A stretch of DNA of 64,000 bases from Dastarcus helophoroides (taxonomy: Eukaryota; Arthropoda; Insecta; Coleoptera; Bothrideridae). Of this stretch, positions 10,021 through 21,240 are shown piece by piece (the first letter of the stretch is position 1; each line of letters starts with the position of its first letter). The notes under the pieces are model-generated. The model saw nothing but the letters and a program-made list of their open reading frames with translations, had not been told where the DNA came from and made no database searches. The DNA lies in assembly GCA_028583605.1 (NCBI GenBank), contig CM053326.1, forward strand, positions 30,425,431-30,489,430. Reading direction: 5' to 3'. The translations under genes and the position numbers were made by a program.

Positions 10021-12096
10021 TATAAATATTTACAATTCGCCCATGTGAGTAATACATCAAACATGGAAAATAGCCCCAAACGTCAATGATATTTATTGCA
10101 GCTTACTGTTAAGGGATACAAAGCCTTCAATGTCCTTTAATCTGGCAAATTTGAGTTAGAATCTAGCGAGTAATTCATTATTATGGTAAAGTTTGCAACA
10201 GCGTTCCGCTGTTTACTCGTTTCTGGTCAAGAGGAGCGCTCCAGACTGTCCGAAGTGTCCTCAATGGGTTCATAACAAATGCCGACCGCAAGTTTGTTGC
10301 AGATAGCGCCCTCTTATCCTTTCATTTGCAAATACCTTCATTCCGGAATGTATATTGCTTCAGCGGAGCCAACCACTTTATTTTACCGACGCTGCAATTA
10401 CATTACTCGAAAAACTTTGTCCTTTATTAGACTTTGAATGCCAGAATGAAATTATTCGAGCTTGGGCGAGAGCGCACCTTTGTCCTGCGGCCTCGAACGG
10501 CCATTCGGTGGTGTTGCAGTTATGAGAAATCCAAATGGCCATTCGCTATTGAAATTATTAGATTTCTAGAACTACTCACACTAGTAAAATCATTGCTAAA
10601 TTTCAACAATGTAGCAGCAACGTTTTTTACTACTTGCTCATGATTGTAAACGAATTGCCAATTTGGTCATCAAAACGGCATTATTGAATGTTGCGGTGGG
10701 ACGTTACATCTCCGTAACATTTTTAACGATTCACTGGAGAGTATTTAAGGGCCCATAACGGTACCCCATCAGAAAATCGAAACAATCGCATCCCATTTTC
10801 CCCGATGGCGTTTATAGCGCTGTAAAATAATTCAGCGATGATTGCGGGATATTCAGTCTGGACGTGACCTTTTCGACGAGAGGCCTTTAAGCTGTTACGT
10901 CCACTAAATAAAATTAGCAACTCAAAATGAAACCCAACAGGTCGCCGTAACGCAATTTCGCTTTCCAACAAAACACTAATTTTATTAGAGCCGCTCGAAT
11001 ATTGACATTTTAATGAAAATTTAATTTCAGCGCACGAAAAATCGAGCTTAGTTTCATCTAATATGGAAATTGCAGACATCAAAGGCGCACGGTCAGGTTT
11101 TCGCGCGGAATTATATAATTACTAATCAGGCTAACGGGGCGCTTCCGAGCGGATAATTGAATATAAAGATTAAAGTAATACTGGTCTTTCGATTGCTTGA
11201 TTAGAATAGCCCTTTAAATGCAACATTTCTTCATCAAAGTAACGCAAATTGTTCTCCGTGGTATAATATCAGTTTTATACTGTAAGTACGCTAAAAACGA
11301 TATTATTTATTAAGCCATTTCGGTAAAATTATAATTTCATACGTTACCGGTTTGCTAATGAATATTTTAGTAGGTATGAGTTGCTAATAAAGGCTAGTTC
11401 TAACCTCACCTCAGGTGAAAATTTAAGTTTCTGGCTGGATAGGAACTGTTACCACCAATAAGGTCTATAAATTATGCATTGCAACTGATTTTGCTTTGAA
11501 AATGACCCAAATAATGACTAAATTTCACCTAGAAAAGCGACATAACAGCCTGGAGAAATGCTTAATAATGTAACACTCTAAGCATTGAAAGACTAATAAA
11601 AACAATTTTTTTCTGTAACTGGAAAAAAGGTCGACACTTAATGTATCTTGACAGTTTATAAAATGTGACTTTTAATGAATGTCACTTTTGCTCTGGAAAA
11701 TAGTATTTTATGTATCTAGTAGTAAAAGCAGTACATTCTCGGACGACGATTTAAATTGTGGTAAAGGCGTTAGCAGAGGCTAACAAACATTGTTGTATCG
11801 TTTCCTGTTTTAATTTAAAAAGTTTAGTATTAATGCATATTTTAAGCCCTTTGGTCTTTTCTTGCATGAAGTGATATTTTAGAAATTTTTCTAACACATT
11901 CCGAAATGTTGTCATATCTTATCGTATTATTTAGATTTCTCCCGTATGGTACAAAGTTCTAAATAAGGTTATTGAAGTTTAGGGTTTCGAATCCTGAAAA
12001 ATAAATTCATAAAATGTGATAAGAGAGTCAGTTGCTTCGAATTAAGGTCTCCTTCTCTCCATCAAATGATTTGGTAGTTTTCAAGTTCAAAAGAGG
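10021..12096. other. Non-repetitive island without a recognised gene
   Basis: The minisatellite stops near 10020. From about 10200 to 11200 the sequence is of mixed composition and clearly less AT-rich. A minus-strand open frame of 119 codons (10723-11082) and a plus-strand one (10434-10643) lie here, but neither shows a recognisable domain and I do not call them genes. From 11200 to 12096 the sequence is plain AT-rich. The island could hold conserved non-coding elements. Confidence 0.45.
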
Positions 12097-12098
12097 TA

Positions 12099-12139
12099 GC
12101 GGAGACCGAAGAGAGTTGTGACAGAGGAGAGTTGTGACA
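12099..12139 (+). repeat. Left TIR and first GAGTTGTGACA pair
   Basis: The TIR contains AGAGTTGTGACA, repeated at once as GAGAGTTGTGACA (12127-12139). Likely transposase binding sites, by analogy with other Tc1/mariner and pogo elements. Confidence 0.75.
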
Positions 12140-12294
12140 TAGTCGATTTTTCGGAACCTACAACTGCCAGCGAGCGAGCTCGCAACAGAGTACTTTTGTT
12201 ATTTTCGAGACTCGCTATGTGACGCAGTACGCGAAAACAGTGCACGGAAAGCGGCTGTGAGTGTACAACATTCGTACACAAAAAATTGTAAAAT

Positions 12295-12594
12295 GTAAGT
12301 TTTTTATCAAAATTTTGATTGCATATATATCGTTACGTATTATGTTTGCATTGTTATGATATTTTTTCCCAAATGCTTTGGTCTTTCAAGTTTCTAGTGT
12401 TGTGTTATTTTTTTTTATTGACATCTTATTTTGGAACTAAAAATTATTATTCTAACCTACTCACGATTTTTTACACCTAGGCGAGTTGTGACAGCATGTC
12501 ACAACTCCCCTACTATTCTTAGTAATTGTAGCAAAGGTATGTTATTTGCTCTGTGGTGTAATATTGCGTAGTAAATTATTATTTTTCGTTTTAG
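12295..12594 (+). other. Candidate 5' leader intron of the transposase
   Basis: A GTAAGT donor (12295-12300) and a TTTTCGTTTTAG acceptor (ending 12594) enclose 300 bp just before the ATG at 12596. The intron holds an inverted pair of binding-site motifs, GAGTTGTGACA and TGTCACAACTC, at 12483-12508. Splicing is inferred from these signals only. Confidence 0.4.
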
Positions 12595-12595
12595 A

Positions 12596-14446
12596 ATGCC
12601 AAATAAATACAAACGAAAGACTGATAGGGGTATGAGTAGTGCCGAAATTTATGAATTGGCCTTTGAAGAAGTCACATTGAGAGGTAAAAGTCTTAGAGAT
12701 GCCGCATCTTCTTACAATCTCAACTATATGTCATTGCAAAGATATATTAAGAAGAAAAAATCATATCAAGCTAATTTAACAAGCGAAGCTCCATCTGCAG
12801 GTTATATTAGCTCGACGGTTTTTACAAAAGAAGAAGAAAATATTCTATGTCAGTATTTATTGACATGTGCAGCGACTAATTATGGGTTTACAACAAAAGA
12901 GACATGAAGTTTAGCGCATTTATTATCGAAAAAATATAACAAAAATTTCCACAGTCATGGGAAGAAAATAAGAAAGCAGGAGAAGTGTGGCTTAAACGAT
13001 TTTTGCAACGACATCTCGATTTATCTTTAAGGTTGCCACAAGCCACAAGCAGAGCCCGCGCCACGAGCTTTAGTAAAACGAATGTGGCTGCTTTTTTTGA
13101 TAATTACATGGGTGTCTTAAGCAAATATAAACTTAACGCAAAAGATATTTGGAATGTCGATGAGACGGCAATAACTACTGTTCAGAAGCCTGATAGAATA
13201 ATAGCACGACGTGGAGAAAAACAGGTCAGTGCAAAGACATCGGCCGAAAGAGGAACCTTAGTCACATTGGCTTTGGCTGGAAACGCTGTAGGTAATTACA
13301 AACCACCTATGTTTATATTTCCTTGAAAAAGTTTTCAAGAACATTTCATTCGTGATAGCCCAGTTGATTCAGTAAAAACAGCTAACGGATCTAGATGGAT
13401 GCAGGAGGATGATTTTCACTTCTTCCTTGAGCATTTCAAAAATCATGTTAGGCCATCAAAAGAGCAAAAAGTTCTGTTGCTCTTGGATAATCATTTATCT
13501 CACATGGCTTTAAAAAATATTGAGTTCTGCAGAGACAACGGCATAATTTTGCTTACCTTCCCTCCACATTGCACCCACAAGCTGCAACCAATAGATCGTG
13601 CTATCTTTGGGCTTCCAAAGAAAGCTATTTATTCAGCTTGTGATAATTGGATGCGCTCAAAAGCTGGGAAGGTTATGAGCATTTATGATATTTCATCTAT
13701 AACTAAATCGGGATTTGACGTAGCGATCACTGCAAAAATTATCAGTGGTGATTTTTCTACAACAGGAATATGGCCTGTTAATACATGTATCTTCGGAGAA
13801 GGTGATTTTCTGCCTAGTCAAGTCACTGATCGTATTTTGCCCAATCAAAAAACGAATCAATTGTCAAGTGTTCCACAAATCCCGGGAAACCCAGAAGGAA
13901 GAACTCCTAATCCCACAAGGACCGTTGCTCAAAGTCTCTCTACAGATCAAGACATGAAATCTTCCAGCAGTTCATGTATTATGAACGTCGAAGAGCCCGT
14001 TGCCTCCACGTCTACAGCCCGTAGTTCTCTTGCAACCACTTCCAACGTGTTTTCACCAGAGTCACTTAGGCCGCTGCCCAAAGGTCCACCAAGAAAAAAG
14101 AACCAACCGAATAGATCAAATCTGCTGTACTGATACACCTACCAAAAATAAAATTGCTGTCAAAGAAGCGAGTAAAAAGATTAAAACTGCAAAAAACGCG
14201 TTTTAAGCAAAAAAAAAGCCCAAAAAATTAAAGAAGATTAATAAAAAGAGTAAAGTTGGTGATGAAGAAGATGAAGCCGAACAAGATACAGAGAATGATT
14301 GTTTTTGTTTGTGTTGCCTTGAGACCTTTTCCAACAGCAAATCCGAAGAAAAGTGGGTTCAGTGCCTTGAATGCAAAGGTTGGGCTCACGAAGCTTGCAC
14401 TGGGGGCGAGCTTCAATACGGCTGCCATAATTGTTTATCAAATTAA
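12596..14446 (+). pseudogene. pogo/Tigger transposase with C-terminal PHD-like finger
   Basis: The ATG at 12596 opens a helix-turn-helix (psq-type) region: SLRDAASSYNLNYMSLQRYI at about residues 35-55. The DDE domain follows: NVDET (first Asp codon 13159), LLLDNHLSH (second Asp 13486) and QPIDRAIFG (third Asp 13594), with 35 residues between the last two. The C-terminus returns to the first frame and encodes a Cys/His finger, C-x-C-x2-C then W-x2-C-x2-C-x2-W-x-H-x2-C and C-x2-C, resembling a PHD finger, before TAA at 14444. The lesions are a TGA at 12905, a 1-base deletion near 12950, a TGA at 13324, a frameshift near 14115 and a TAA at 14204. It is not functional. Tigger-like proteins with such fingers occur in other invertebrates. 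Confidence 0.88.
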
Positions 14447-14569
14447 ATTTTATCTTTATAACTAATTATTATATTATTTTAATACGTCCAAATATGCCAA
14501 ATAATAATTATAGTGTTGTGTTCAAAAGAAATGAGTTATTTATTTATCGATAACATAATAGTATTATAT

Positions 14570-14944
14570 TGTTACGGGCTTATCGGTTCGAATTGATTAC
14601 ACTTATCGAATAAGACCCACTTTATTACTAAATTAACTCGGCACACTTCAACAGAACAGTAACTCACTACTCATTTACTAATTGCTAACCCACTAATTAC
14701 ACTGACTCTAACTGACTGACTCGAGGAAAAGCTGACCGCCTTTTTATAGTTTTGGCCCCCGGCTTCCAGAATTTTCGGCAGATAAGGCTTATTGAATGCC
14801 AACATTTCTGGAACGCTTATCTGCCGTTTGTTTCGTTATCGCGATCGCTTTCCCCTTATCAGAAGCTTCTAGAAACTTTTTTTTATTTACTAAATTCTAC
14901 AATTCTAGTCTAAATTCTATTACATCTATTTACATTGCGTTACA
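14570..14944 (-). mobile_element. Solo LTR, family 1, reverse
   Basis: Read on the minus strand it runs TGTAAC to GTAACA, 375 bp, with TATAAAAA (14741-14748), a TCAGT-rich initiator region and AATAAA (14621-14626). It is flanked by ATAT on both sides (14566-14569 and 14945-14948), a 4-bp target duplication typical of Ty3/gypsy elements. It has inserted into the pogo element and is therefore younger than it. The forward relative at 8067-8402 lies in the opposite direction, so the two are not ends of one provirus. Confidence 0.85.
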
Positions 14945-14978
14945 ATATTTTACTACCAAATAGTTAAAATACATGGGT

Positions 14979-15175
14979 GTCACAACTTACCTCGGTATTA
15001 GAAGAGTTGTGACACGGGAAGTAGTCTCTATTTTTGTAAATTTTCTGAGAAACCTTAATACTTTCATTAATTTCGATTACTATTTCTAAAAGAGTATGAA
15101 TTGAGATTTAGAATCTTTCTTGACTGAGATATAATAATTAAAGTAAAAATTGTCACAACTCTCCTCGGTCTCCCC
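14979..15175 (+). repeat. Right subterminal sites and TIR of the pogo element
   Basis: TGTCACAACTT (near 14979), AGAGTTGTGACAC (near 15003) and the terminal TGTCACAACTCTCC (15151-15164) give the right end an array matching the left one. Confidence 0.7.
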
Positions 15176-15177
15176 TA

Positions 15178-15517
15178 AGCAATAGCACCAGGGAACTACT
15201 TGGCACTCTTTCATATGAATTAAGAAGCTGTCGTCATCGACTGCTGTCCCCATTTTTCCATCAGAGGGCTACAAGATTTAGAGGAGTTTGATTAGTTCCT
15301 TCTGGTTTATGAAACCTAGTATCGTAACGTCGCTTTTATTTCAAGTTGCGCAAAGTAAGCTGCTACTGACACCACGAAGTTGAACCTGTAATATGCAGTG
15401 CTAGTCTGTAACTTTGAATAAATTCAGTAAATCAAAGACAGTTGTTTTCGGAAATATGCTCGGACACTTCGATTAATATTTTAATTTGCGTTCTTTTTAA
15501 TCTAAATAAAATGTATA
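15178..15517. other. Unique spacer between two transposons
   Basis: About 340 bp of mixed composition with no gene, repeat or regulatory signal that I recognise. It separates the pogo element from the DD41D element and may be original host sequence. Confidence 0.4.
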
Positions 15518-16507
15518 CAGCGTGTCCCAAATTTAAGATATGACGTCTATTTTTTTCTTGACTATTCTTAAAGGGTATATCAAGTTACACATGTGTACCG
15601 AATTTCAATTTTTTATTCCTTGTCATTTAAAAGATATTTACAAATTTAGTAACTAATTCGAAAAATCAAGAAATCTGATTTAATTCAATACAATTTTCAT
15701 AAAGTTTAAAAATCGCGCATTAGAAGATATTCGTTTGATATTTTTTACAAAACTGGATTGACGTCTTATTACAATCTTATGAAAAAAGTTAATAAAAACA
15801 AATAAGAAGAGTAGTATCATATTGATCGAAGAGACTATTAGTTTGTCGCTTAGTGAGAAACCACCATCTATTAAAAAATCGACCAAATTGCCGTACTAAC
15901 TGAAACCCACAAGATTGAAATTTTAATAATGATTCGCTATGGACATGGAACAAGAACACAAAATGAAGTTATTCGTTATTTGGGGAGAAGTATCCTGATG
16001 TATCACCTATATCGCAAAGTACCGTAAGCAAAATTAAAAAACAGTTTAAAAAAAATGGCCATTTAAGAAAAGGAAGTAATTCGCGTTAGAATGCGCTCAA
16101 TGAAGATGTCAAAATTAATGTACTTCTCTCTGTCCAAGAAAATCCTCATGTCCATAGTAGCCAGACAGTTAGGAAACTTAAAATTAGCCAGTCTTCAGTT
16201 GCAAGAATTTTGAAAATGCAAATATTTCATCCTTATAAAATGACAATCCTCCATGAACTCTTAGAAGATGATCCGGATAGAAGACTCCAGTTTTGCGAAC
16301 AAATGATGGATCTAATGGAAAGAAGTGTTCTAAGCATAGGAAATATCCTGCTTTCAGATGAATCAACGTTTATGTTAAATGGTGGGCTAAATCGTCAAAA
16401 TTGTCGTTACTGGGCAGACAACAACCCACACTGGATAAGGAAAGGCCACACTCAACATCCAAAGAAAGTCAATGTTTGGACAGGGATTGTTATTCATCGA
16501 GTTATAG

Positions 16508-17243
16508 CAGGGCTACGAATCGTTATTTTTTTCGTTCCGGTTTTCGGTTTTCGTTTCAGCAAAAAAATTATATCGGTTCAGTTCCGGTTTTCTTTCAGAC
16601 AAAAATAACGGTTTTTCGGTTTTCGATTCAGTTCCGGGTGACCCATTTTTTTGATTTTTTAAAGGTTTTTCGTATTTTAAATTGATTTTCGAACATAATT
16701 TAACAACTGTTATGTCTTTGTTTTTCTTTAATATTACAACATTTAACTGCCCTGATCTTGCCTAAAAAAAGGAAAATATTTGTTATTTTTCAAATTAAAA
16801 AATTTCAAGCTGAAATCCTGAATTTTGAGTTCAAATTTCAAGCAAAACCTGAACTTCACAAAACGCTAAATCTCATTTTCGGGTTTAGAAATTTTAAATT
16901 TTAAATTATTGTTCATTGTAGACTTATTGATCGGAAACATTATCATTATTAATTTCATTTAACATTTCTGCGTAAAATATTTCCAAACTGGGTTGCAGAA
17001 ATGTTAAATTTAAGTTTAAACTCGGAATTTTCATAAAAATCTTAAATTATATACTCAAGAGTTCTGGAATATACGAAATTTGACGATTGAAATCGAAAAT
17101 TTGAGAGACTTTTCTTTCATCATTTTGGTATTTGGCGAAGTTTTGACTTTGATTCGCTTTTTCTAACAGAGCGAATTTTTGCTGTTTTGACCTCCTTTTC
17201 TTAAACTTTGGATTAAAAAGGTCAATTTAAAAAAAATAAATGA

Positions 17244-17292
<49 letters not shown>

Positions 17293-19915
17293 GAAAAGTT
17301 TTAAATTGAGATTTTGATCAAACGGTCAAAATTTCGACAAAAGAACTTCAAAATTTAACAGAAGAGTTTTTAAAATTTATACCTTAATTTAGAGATATTG
17401 ACCTTAAACCTTAAACCATTCGATTTTTTTTTCTGAAAATGTTGCTGAAAACTTTAAAATTTCTAAAAAAAGTAAAATTTTTCAGAAAGTTGTGGCGAGT
17501 ATATTTGCTTTCTTTCGATATTTTAATTTTTTCTTTTGAAGTTTCAGATTTAAACTTGTATGTACTTTATATTATTAATTTTTTCTCTAAAATTTCGACT
17601 TTAAATAAAATTTGGTCTTTCTTTAGCAAGTATAACCATTTTTATCGAGATGTCGAATTTTATTCTTTAGTTCTAGACATTTTTCTCGAAATTTTGAGTT
17701 AACACTAGGACTATAAGTTTAAGTTTGGAATTTTCGACTTTTACCTCGAAAACTCAAAATTTTAAGGACTTGAAACTGTGTGTTTAATTTTGAAAGATTG
17801 TTAATCATAAATTTAGTTAGTTTTTCTTCAAAATTTTAACTTTTTTCAAGAATGTCAATTTTTCTCTTTAAATTTGAATATTTCCTCGAAATTTTAAATC
17901 AGGATTCAAAATAAAACAACGTAAAATATTCAAATTCAAATTAGCACTTTTGCATTTGAAATCTAACTTCTGCTAATATTTTTGGGAACAATTCGAAATG
18001 TTTAAGTTAAACAACAATAACGAGCAATAACAAGCAATAAATAATCCACAAAAAAATGCAATTTCAGTGATTTCTAAATTTTCATTTTCTGTAGAAAAAT
18101 TGAAATATCAAGATCAACGACCAATATTCTGAAAAAAAAAACGCGAATTTCAATGTTAAAGACGAAATTGTAGAAAAAAATTAAGCTATAGCTGAAAAGT
18201 TCGTGAAGAGATTTAACATTTTGAGAATCGATTTTGAACACAAAAGTTTAAGGAGCAAAGGGCCGAACTTTCGAGTTAATACCGGAAGTTTCGCGAAAAC
18301 AATTAATATTTAAAAAAACACACAATTTTGACTTCTAAATTCTAAACAAGCTGAAAAAAATATCGCAATTTCTAGGCTATGTAAAGTCGAAATCTTGAGA
18401 AAAAAATCAAAGTTTTCAGATCAAAAATTCATAACTATTTAACTTTATTAACGCTAAAAACGCAACAAAATTTAAAAATTCCACAAGGTTTTCGATAGAT
18501 ATTTGCTAACACCGGACCAGGTTTCGCATTACTGCCTCATCGGCGGTCATACCAGCAATTTGTGTAGCCGTTATTATGCTAACAAGCTCTATGGATCACC
18601 GATTCCTACGAATATTCCGTCTAATCCAAATTCTCGTCCAAAGCTTCAAGTAGAAGTGTGTTAAGAAGATCAAGCTGCTCATTCATAAGTGTAAATTGAC
18701 TAGATTCTAAATATTTGTGAATTTCTATGGCTTCCATTAAGTTTTTTAGTGTTATTGCAAATATGTAATACTTCTACTATGTTCACGCATCTCAATTTAT
18801 GTTTTGTTTTTAATAGATGCTTTGCAAAATATTAAAGAATTCCAGAAAGTAAGGGTTGCAAATGTCAATTATTAGAATAAAAATTACTATTTTAGCGTAA
18901 ACAAAATCGTTGGAGGTTTAAATTAGACATTTTCTAAGATGTCACCATTTACTCTAAAAATGTCGACCCCAATTTCAAGATCCCAGCTTTGAGTTAGAAT
19001 ATAGTGTTGTATTATACCTGAAATTTGTAACATGAAATTTAAAAATTTCAGGGTTAAATTTGTAATAACGAGATTGCAGCGTAAATTTTAAGAAAAAAAT
19101 CATATTTTGGAATTTTACAAAGTTTTAGGAAGTCGGTAGTGTATAAAATCGTAGGAATTTAAATTTGGTGTTTCGAAATGAATTGAAATGCTAAAAAAGA
19201 TAAAATTTGAAAAAAAAATTGGCGAAAAATTGAAAATTTGACCAGTACCTTCAAAAAATAGAGATATCAAATTAGGAAAGGAAAATCGAAGTTATAAGAA
19301 AAAAAGTAACTTTGAAGTTTTCTAAAAAAAAGTTAAAATTTTCTTGAAAAACTGAAAAAATGTAAGGAAAGCCCAGTTTCCCTAGCTTTAATGAAAAACA
19401 CGATGCTGCTTTATTCTAAAGTTACAACGAAGGATATATATTTTTTTTTACTTTAAGCACAAAATTTTAAGTAGAAGAAAAGAAATATTTTGAGTAATTT
19501 CTAAATGAAAGTGGAGATTTGAAGAAAAAGTCTAAAATCTTAAAAAAAAGATTTATTTAAAACTGCGAGATTTTAGCGAAAATTTACAATTTTAATTTGG
19601 TTTGAAATTTTGAGAATAAGGTCAATATTTTTTAGAAAATGTGGAAATTATTAGTTTCTTATGTAATTTTTAAATAGAAATGAGAAATTGAAAGTAAAAT
19701 CCTAATTTTGAGATCAAGGTTGCACGGATTTGTGTAAAATTTTAAAAAAGAAATCAAAATCTCTAAAAAAAATCCAAACTGAAGGGTACAATATAGCTAT
19801 TTTAAGTACCTAAACTCAACGAACCGAAATAAACCGATATTTTTTTTCGGTTTCACTCACAACAACTGTTTTTTTCGGTTTCCGGTTTTCGGTTCAGTTC
19901 CGGTTCGAGACCCTG
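16508..19915. mobile_element. hAT-type element with minisatellite interior
   Basis: The termini are CAGGGCTACGAATCG at the left and CAGGGTCTCGAACCG (reverse-complemented) at the right. The flanks AGTTATAG (16500-16507) and AATTATAG (19916-19923) form an 8-bp target duplication with one mismatch. It cuts the DD41D transposase frame cleanly. Subterminal GGTTTTCGGTTCAGTTCCGG-like repeats occur at both ends in the same orientation. The interior is the degenerate minisatellite, T-rich to about 17900 and A-rich from about 18060. No transposase seen. About 18500-18800 is less repetitive and may be older captured sequence. Confidence 0.82.
17246..17292. repeat. (AT)n microsatellite
   Basis: An uninterrupted dinucleotide run of more than 20 repeats, inside the T-rich half of the hAT element. 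Confidence 0.95.
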
Positions 19916-20456
19916 AATTATAGGACCAATTTATTTTCAAGAAAATCTCAATGGGGCAGGATATTTAGGATTCTGGCAAGAAAAGCTGATTCCTGATATA
20001 CCTATTTTATTTCCTGATCCGGTCAAAGCTGATGTCCCGAATAGAAACATCTGGTTTCAACAAGACAGTGCCCCTCCTTATTTTGCCAGACCTGTCCATG
20101 AGTATCTCGATGATGTATTTCCAGGCAGATGGATTGGTAGAAGAGGACCTTTTGAATGGCCATCTAGGTCTCCGGATATAACACCTATGGACTATTTCTC
20201 ATGGGGGTATTTGAAGAGCAAAGTTTTTAAAACCAAACCTGCAAATATTGAAGAGTTGAAAGGACGAGTAAGACAGGAATGTTTAAAACAAGTTTCCGTT
20301 TCATTTAGGGTATTGTTAGTTAGTAAATGGACAACAATTTCAACATTTATTGAAGAAATATTATTGAGTTAAATTAAATTCAATTAAATCAAAAGTTAAT
20401 ATTTGTTAAATATTTTTTAATTGACAAGAAATTAAAAAAAATGAAATTAGCAAATT

Positions 20457-21240
20457 TCATAAATTGTCTAATATTTTTCATAAATATTTTGATTTACCAC
20501 AATTCTTAAGATCGCAACATTTTCTTAAAAATAATTTTTCTACAATTTTCTAATTTTTTTCGAACTTCAACATTTTTCAGTTCCAGTTTTTCTCTAAAAG
20601 GCGTTATAATGTTTTATTAAAACACTGCTGTTGTAGAGTTTTTAGTTTTCTCCCCAAATTTTGATTTAATGTTGACTTGGTTCATTTTCTTCCTCAAAGT
20701 TTCCATTTTTTTTTTCTAACCTGCCTCTATTCTCTAACAAACGTCTTCCTAATTGACATTTTTTTTTAAATTTCGATTTTTTTCTGAAATGTTTTTACGG
20801 AAATTATATTTCTCCGAATTTTGGCATTTTTCAAGAAATTTCGATATTTCTTTTTATCGCGAAATGACTTTTTCCTAAAAAAAATATTGCTATGTAGTGC
20901 CAGTTAAATTAAATTGTTATTCAACACAGTAAACTTATTCGTATGATCACTATCTTGGAGCGTCCCATTTATTTAAATCAGTGGTTCTCTAACATTCAAC
21001 TTCTAGAGAAGTCTGTAATCAACAACTCCGTACGAGTTATTCGACGTCCGCCCATTCTTCACTGTCATTCTTATACTAGAAGTGAATTAGGTTATACAGT
21101 TACGGTTACTCATAACTTATTAAATAAATACTAAATAGTTTGTTACAATATCTATAAATAATTATTACAAATATTTTTATTTTAGCTTCCCAAACCTAAT
21201 CAATAATGATCCAAAAATGAAGAAAATCTATACAAAGAAC
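20457..21240. other. T-rich minisatellite remnant and short unique stretch
   Basis: 20500-20890 is T-rich minisatellite of the common type. 20900-21240 is non-repetitive with no recognised gene. It follows the truncated right end of the DD41D transposon. Confidence 0.4.

Larger units (their letters stand above)
12099..15175 (+). mobile_element. pogo/Tigger-type DNA transposon, decayed
   Basis: The terminal inverted repeats are about 25 bp: GGAGACCGAAGAGAGTTGTG at the left and its near-perfect inverse ending TCCCC at the right. Both ends abut TA (12097-12098 and 15176-15177), the pogo/Tigger target duplication. Between them lies a broken transposase (12596-14446). Multiple GAGTTGTGACA sites lie near both ends and in the leader. 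A solo LTR (14570-14944) has inserted between the transposase stop and the right end. Without the LTR the element is about 2.7 kb, a usual size for this class. Confidence 0.9.
15887..20372 (+). pseudogene. DD41D mariner-like transposase, broken
   Basis: Upstream of the insertion: a helix-turn-helix region (SQTVRKLKISQSSVARIL) and the first catalytic Asp in LLSDESTF. Downstream: IWFQQDSAPPYF with the second Asp, and RSPDITPMDYFSWGYLK with the third. I count 41 residues between the last two Asp, the DD41D ('rosa'-like) spacing. The likely start codon is changed to ATT (15887), there is a frameshift near 15985-16000, and a TAG at 16087. The frame resumes exactly after the insertion at 19916 (IHRVI joined to GPIYF) and ends in TAA at 20370. 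Sequence identity to known families could not be tested. Confidence 0.85.
15518..20456 (+). mobile_element. DD41D mariner-like transposon, split by a hAT element
   Basis: It starts at CAGCGTGTCCCAAATTTAAG after TA (15516-15517). The inverted subterminal sequence at the left (near 15600-15645) reappears, inverted, at about 20405-20450 (the TTGACAAGAAATT region), showing that long inverted termini existed. The final stretch of the right end is missing. Inside is a transposase pseudogene interrupted at 16508 by a separate 3.4-kb element. Removing that leaves roughly 1.5 kb, normal for this superfamily. Confidence 0.82.

Noticed and set aside
10723..11082. 119-codon minus frame in an island
   Set aside because: No domain, no clear splice or start context, and composition does not differ from flanking non-coding DNA; left as possible but unsupported.
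11980..12000. GGTTTCGAATCC resembling a tRNA B box
   Set aside because: No A box or cloverleaf pairing upstream at the needed distance.
8067..14944. The two LTRs as ends of one full-length retrotransposon
   Set aside because: They face opposite directions and the DNA between has no gag or pol; each is a solo LTR.
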